From Delphinapterus leucas (Eukaryota > Chordata > Mammalia > Artiodactyla > Monodontidae): 64,000 bases of DNA. Made by a program: the position numbers and the translations under genes. The notes under the pieces were generated by a model. That model was not told the origin of the DNA, made no database searches, and saw only the letters and a list, made by a program, of their open reading frames with translations. Position 1 is the stretch's first letter; each line of letters opens with the position of its first letter. Positions 60,485 to 64,000 of the stretch are shown here, in pieces. The stretch spans positions 1,976,029-2,040,028 of the forward strand of contig NW_022098093.1 of the NCBI RefSeq assembly GCF_002288925.2, given 5' to 3'.

Positions 60485-60829
60485 AAACAAAATTCAACCG
60501 AGTAAATTTGAAGATCTAATTGGCTTTATTCAGCAATTCATGTCTGGGGCAGCATCCCATCTAGAAAAGAGAAAGGCACTCTGAAGAGTTGTACAAAATG
60601 GAAGGTTTTATAGGCGGACAGAGGGCGGGGCGGAAGTTACAAGGCTGGATTCTTTCAGGCAAGGTTACCGTCCCTCAAAGAAAAATGGGGTTTCAGGCAG
60701 ATTACCTCACTGACCAGGAGATTACTGGCTGACTGGTTTAAATTCTACTCCTGGGAGAGGCTGGAACTGCAGTTCCTTTAGGTATGAAGTCTTGGTGGGG
60801 CTTAGCACAAGCAACTCCATTTTGGAGTT
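60485..60829. repeat. unclassified dispersed repeat (LTR-like)
   Basis: AAGATCTAATTGGCTTTATT, GGCAGCATCCCATCTAGAAA and AGCACAAGCAACTCCATTTT look like a mammalian interspersed repeat I have seen but cannot name. Its right side is interrupted by the SINE at 60838. Confidence 0.45.
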
Positions 60830-60837
60830 GTTGTTTC

Positions 60838-61052
60838 TTTTTTTTTTTTTTTTTTCTTTGCGGTACGTGGGCCTCTCACTGTTGTGGCCTCTCCCGTTGC
60901 GGAGCACAGGCTCCAGACGTGCAGGCTCAGTGGCCATGGCTCATGGGCCCAGCTGCTCTGCGGCATGTGGGATCTTCCCGGACCGGGGCACGAACCCGTG
61001 TCCCCTGCATCGGCAGGCGGACTCTCAACCACTGCGCCACCACGGAAGCCCT
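60838..61052 (-). mobile_element. CHR-type SINE
   Basis: Antisense copy with several C-to-T changes at former CpG sites (GTGCAGGCTCAGTGGCC) and CCACGGAAGCC in the head. GTTGTTTC is duplicated at 60830-60837 and 61053-61060. It lies about 500 bp before a PDZD2 exon. Confidence 0.92.
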
Positions 61053-61568
61053 GTTGTTTCCTTTTAATGGGAGTGTAACACATGGAATATCTGGTTGACC
61101 CAGGGTGTAGTTATTTGGCTGCCACAAAATCGAGGCTTTACTGTATTTTAAGAATTTTAGAATTGAATTTAAAATTTCTGGTTTAATCATTGTTGTAGTT
61201 TGTACTGTAGGGAAAAGCACTGGCCCACCAGTCAGGGGACCTGCAGTCTACTTGTGGCTTTGCAACCACCTGGGTGACCTTGATCAACACGCTTTCTCAA
61301 GAAACAAAATGGCCCCATGGGCCCTTTCCAGTTTGAAACCTCCCTGATTCTATGCTGTGCGGTGAAATGCGTGCCGAGGAGGAACTTGTCAGTGTGACGC
61401 TGTGTGGTTCCAGGTTATCTGAAGGGCTGTGCTTTGATCCCATGAACCTTTTTTCTCATGTGACGCCTATATTGCTGCTGCTTGAGCCTGAGATAACATC
61501 TCAGAGGAGATGGCAGAAGTGGCCGCAGACTAGCCTCTCCCATCAGCTCTGTGCTTTCTGCATTTCAG

Positions 61569-61680
61569 ATGCCTGGGACAGAGGACTCCCAAGATGCATG
61601 CGGCCCCGAGGAATCCAAGGGGTCCTTGGAAAGTCCAAAACAAGGAAGCAGTAAAATGAAACTCAAGAGTCGTCTTTCAG
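61569..61680 (+). CDS. PDZD2: PDZD2 internal exon: Lys/Ser-rich linker
   Basis: This 112-nt exon follows a 25.8-kb intron. The acceptor is tctgcatttcag and the donor is GTATGT. It begins at phase 0 with an ATG (MPGTEDSQDACGPEESKG), runs through a Lys/Ser-rich stretch (SSKMKLKSRLS) and stops one base into a Gly codon (phase 1). This corresponds to the human PDZD2 linker just before the GGVHRLESVEEYN segment that leads to the third PDZ domain; that next exon is beyond the window. The initial Met is ordinary coding sequence, because the previous exon joins it in frame, although it could also act as a start if an internal promoter existed. No other domain is visible. Confidence 0.95.
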
Positions 61681-62519
61681 GTATGTGGACTCTTTGCCTG
61701 ATACACCCGCCTGAAATGGAGCTTCCAGCCTCAGGAGCTCGGGAAGATAAAGTCATTTGCAGGATGAGCTCTTTTTTCCCTTTAAAACATCCAAATTCTT
61801 TTTCCTTTTGATGGTGCATGCCCCGGGCGTAACAACCACCTTCAGCCTGGCTGCCCACGTCAGTATTTTTATTTGAGTCATAATGAAATGAATGTCAACA
61901 TCTCTGTTTGCCTCTGCTTAAACATCAATTTCCTGTAGTGTTTGGTTCACTTACTTCAACAGGACTTACGGTGACCCTTTCACTGTGGAATACTCCCGAT
62001 GGCCTATCTTTCCAGCAAACATACCTCTTCCTCAAACCGCTGGTCCATGGGAACCTGGGGCAAAGAGCTATTTATTTAGTAACAAATCTGCATCTCAACT
62101 AAATGGGGTGAGGGAGGGGGGAAATGGGATGGAGGTGTGGTTTTTGTAACAAATAGATTTGCCATTTCCTGGGCACATCATAGCAGCTGGCCTAGGCCCT
62201 GAGAGAGAAAGTCAGAGGCTGTGTGTGGGGACTTTTGTGGGTCTGAGGCACTTTAGCCTTTACAGGCTCTTTCTATAGAAAAAAGAGGGAAAAAACCCGC
62301 AAATTATATTTCATGGCTGCGCTGGTATAAAGATACAAGCTGGATTCATTATCATCTATTAATTACTATTATGTTCATTTTTTTTCTCCTGAATTTAAAA
62401 GAAATCAAAACATTTTTGCGGGCCCCTAGAAGTGGCATGGGCCCTCAGCAATGTGTCTGCTGGTCTCATGGAGAAATCACCCCTGGCTACCCAGCTGTGA
62501 AAGACATCTGGTCTAGCAG

Positions 62520-62720
62520 GAAAAGCAAGCATTTGGAAGCTTGGTGGAATCAAGTTTACCCCTCAGCTCTTGAGTTACCTTATGACCTCGGGCTGGTTAT
62601 TTAACCTCCCTGAACCTCCACTCTCTCCCCTAAAAAAGGAGATTATCATCCTGACTTTGAAAGGTTGAAACAAACAAAAAACACACATAAAAGCACCTAG
62701 TACAAAGCATGGTATATCGC
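62520..62720 (+). repeat. MIR remnant
   Basis: TTACCTTATGACCTCGGGCT, GGTTATTTAACCTCCCTGAA and GGAGATTATCATCCTGAC are in MIR order. Confidence 0.6.
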
Positions 62721-63584
62721 TATCCCCCAATATGTCAGTTTCATCTTCCTGCCGTCTCTGGCTGCCAACCAAGAGCATCTCCAACCCGCATTGCCTGCCC
62801 CCTACTATTCTCAGGTAAGGTGGCAGGTTTAGAACCATAAAATACATCCATTTAAAAAAAAAAACAAAAAAACTCAGTGGCAAAATGAATTGCTTTGTAT
62901 TTGTAACTCAGAATAATTAGGTAGTGTCTATCTGACTGAGTGTTAGGATATGGGTTTGCGACAAAAAGCAATGTGATTGGCCAGAGGCTGATAAGACTAG
63001 AGGGAAAGATGGTCCTCACATGCAGAGAACGACCAGCTCCCCTTCAGCCCCGAGGAACAACTGAGAGAAATACATCTAAATCCTATGTGTGTTTGCGGTG
63101 GGGAAGGAGGTCTTTAGGTCAGCTGTCTGATCAGCACCTTATAAACAGTTCCCAGGGGAGGGTCATAGAGCTCTGGGGAAATACAGGGACCTTTGAAACC
63201 AGTGCAGTCACATTCCTCATTTTATGGATGTGACCAGAGAAGTTAAGGGGATCCCAAAGGTCACTCATTCAGTCTGTCTTCCAGGCAGAGTTCTTCCTAC
63301 CCACCCCTTGGCTTCCTGAGGAACTTGGAGAGAATCCCATTCCCCAGTCTGGGGCTTTACGGATACAGATGTGGGGAGGGGATCCTAGCTGACGACCTTC
63401 CAGATCTATGATTCTCCATGTTTGTACTATTAATTTAGAATGTGCAGGACATTCGGCTGAGTAGTAAATCCAGAACTGGCTACTGTTTGCCACAAATGGA
63501 TGCCGCCCTCTCTTCCTGTGTTTTTCCTAGACATCCAAGGCCATAACAAGGAAATATAGTAGAAGAAGCACATGCACAAAGTCA

Positions 63585-63720
63585 GGAAGAACTGTGTGCA
63601 ATTCCCAGCTCTGCCATTACTGGCTGTGTGACCTGGGACAGGTGACTTAACTTCTTTGGGTCTCAAATTTTTCACCTGTAAGATGAGGGTTATAATTGCA
63701 AATCAATGTGAATGCCTTCT
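63585..63720 (+). repeat. MIR remnant
   Basis: CCCAGCTCTGCCATTACTGG, CTGTGTGACCTGGGACAGGT and GACTTAACTTCTTTGGGTCT are a well-preserved MIR core. Confidence 0.8.
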
Positions 63721-63814
63721 AAATGCTGGGCCTTGTTGAGAGATCCAGTTGAGCGAATGTATGTGGTACCGCAACTCCAAACTGTGGCAGCAGTAGGCCC
63801 TCACCACATGGTAG

Positions 63815-63895
63815 CTGCCATTGTTATGACCGTCATCGTCAATATCACGTTCATCATTGTCATTTTCATTATCATTATCATCGTTCTCGCTCCCT
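63815..63895. repeat. degenerate ATC/CAT repeat
   Basis: A run of imperfect trinucleotides (CGTCATCGTC, TTCATCATTGTCATT, ATTATCATTATCATC). Its translations are low-complexity and not a gene. Confidence 0.7.
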
Positions 63896-64000
63896 CTCAA
63901 GAGGGGAAGATGCTTGAATGGGTTCAGATAGGAAGATTCTCAAGAACTTGCAGGTCATGATAAGGCACGAACAAGAGGTATGAAGACTGAAATGTCTCTG

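Larger units (their letters stand above)
35782..61568 (+). other. PDZD2: PDZD2 intron, 25,787 bp
   Basis: The largest intron fully inside the window. It contains hAT remnants, four L1 3' fragments including one of 1.5 kb, five SINEs and two unclassified dispersed repeats. Unassigned stretches include 35782-36568, 38131-38970, 39641-40690, 41790-42820, 44840-46734, 47366-48866, 49700-52420, 52950-55149, 56680-58574 and 58725-60008. No second gene is visible on either strand. Confidence 0.88.
61681..64000 (+). other. PDZD2: PDZD2 intron, 5' part
   Basis: The donor is GTATGT and the intron runs out of the window. It includes MIR fragments at 62520-62720 and 63585-63720 and a degenerate ATC/CAT repeat at 63815-63895. 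The rest shows nothing I recognise. Confidence 0.85.

Noticed and set aside
61569..61571. Translation start at the ATG opening the last exon
   Set aside because: The previous exon joins it in frame at phase 0 and no promoter-like sequence precedes it, so it is read as an internal Met.
63712..63960. An 82-codon frame rich in Ile/Val near the window end
   Set aside because: It translates the degenerate ATC/CAT repeat; the hydrophobic run is not evidence of a membrane protein.

Overview
The window is nuclear DNA from a mammal, almost certainly a cetacean. The main evidence is a set of about 200-bp tRNA-derived SINEs that begin GGGCTTCCCTGGTGGCGCAG and end in an A-tail. This is the CHR-type family that is very abundant in whale and dolphin genomes. 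Ten copies of the younger type and four older relatives lie here, with artiodactyl-style L1 3' ends and older L1M, L2, MIR, MLT and hAT remnants. I see no ruminant Bov-tA or BovB repeats. The species cannot be read from this sequence.

One gene is present, on the + strand: an internal part of PDZD2 (PDZ domain containing 2, also called PAPIN/AIPC). Five exons can be placed to the base: 17683-18172, 27339-27481, 30468-30600, 35626-35781 and 61569-61680. All have GT/AG borders and one unbroken reading frame of 1034 nt, about 344 codons. They encode the last strand of the first PDZ domain, a polar linker with a small in-frame repeat, the whole second PDZ domain (split by a phase-2 intron), an acidic Ser-rich segment, and a Lys/Ser-rich segment that continues past the window. 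Human PDZD2 has roughly 2,800 residues, so only about one eighth of the protein is here. The first exons, the promoter and the large 3' coding part lie outside.

The other 98% is intron. The upstream intron (1-17682) is dense in SINEs and has a 45-bp triplicated minisatellite, a SINE with a 51-bp flanking duplication, and a layered L1/SINE insertion. The 9.2-kb intron (18173-27338) starts with over 3 kb that is nearly repeat-free and ends with three SINEs, one of them inside an MIR. The 3.0-kb intron is almost all unique. The 5.0-kb intron has a small CpG-rich, G-quadruplex-prone segment and a tailless SINE about 145 bp before the next exon. The 25.8-kb intron (35782-61568) holds hAT and L1 insertions, several with intact target-site duplications.

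I found no RNA gene, intact mobile element, second protein gene or novel system that I can support. The points worth a second look are repeat-insertion structures, a possible intragenic CpG island, possible non-B-DNA sites, and exon features of PDZD2. Family names for repeats come from recognising their sequence by eye, without an alignment.
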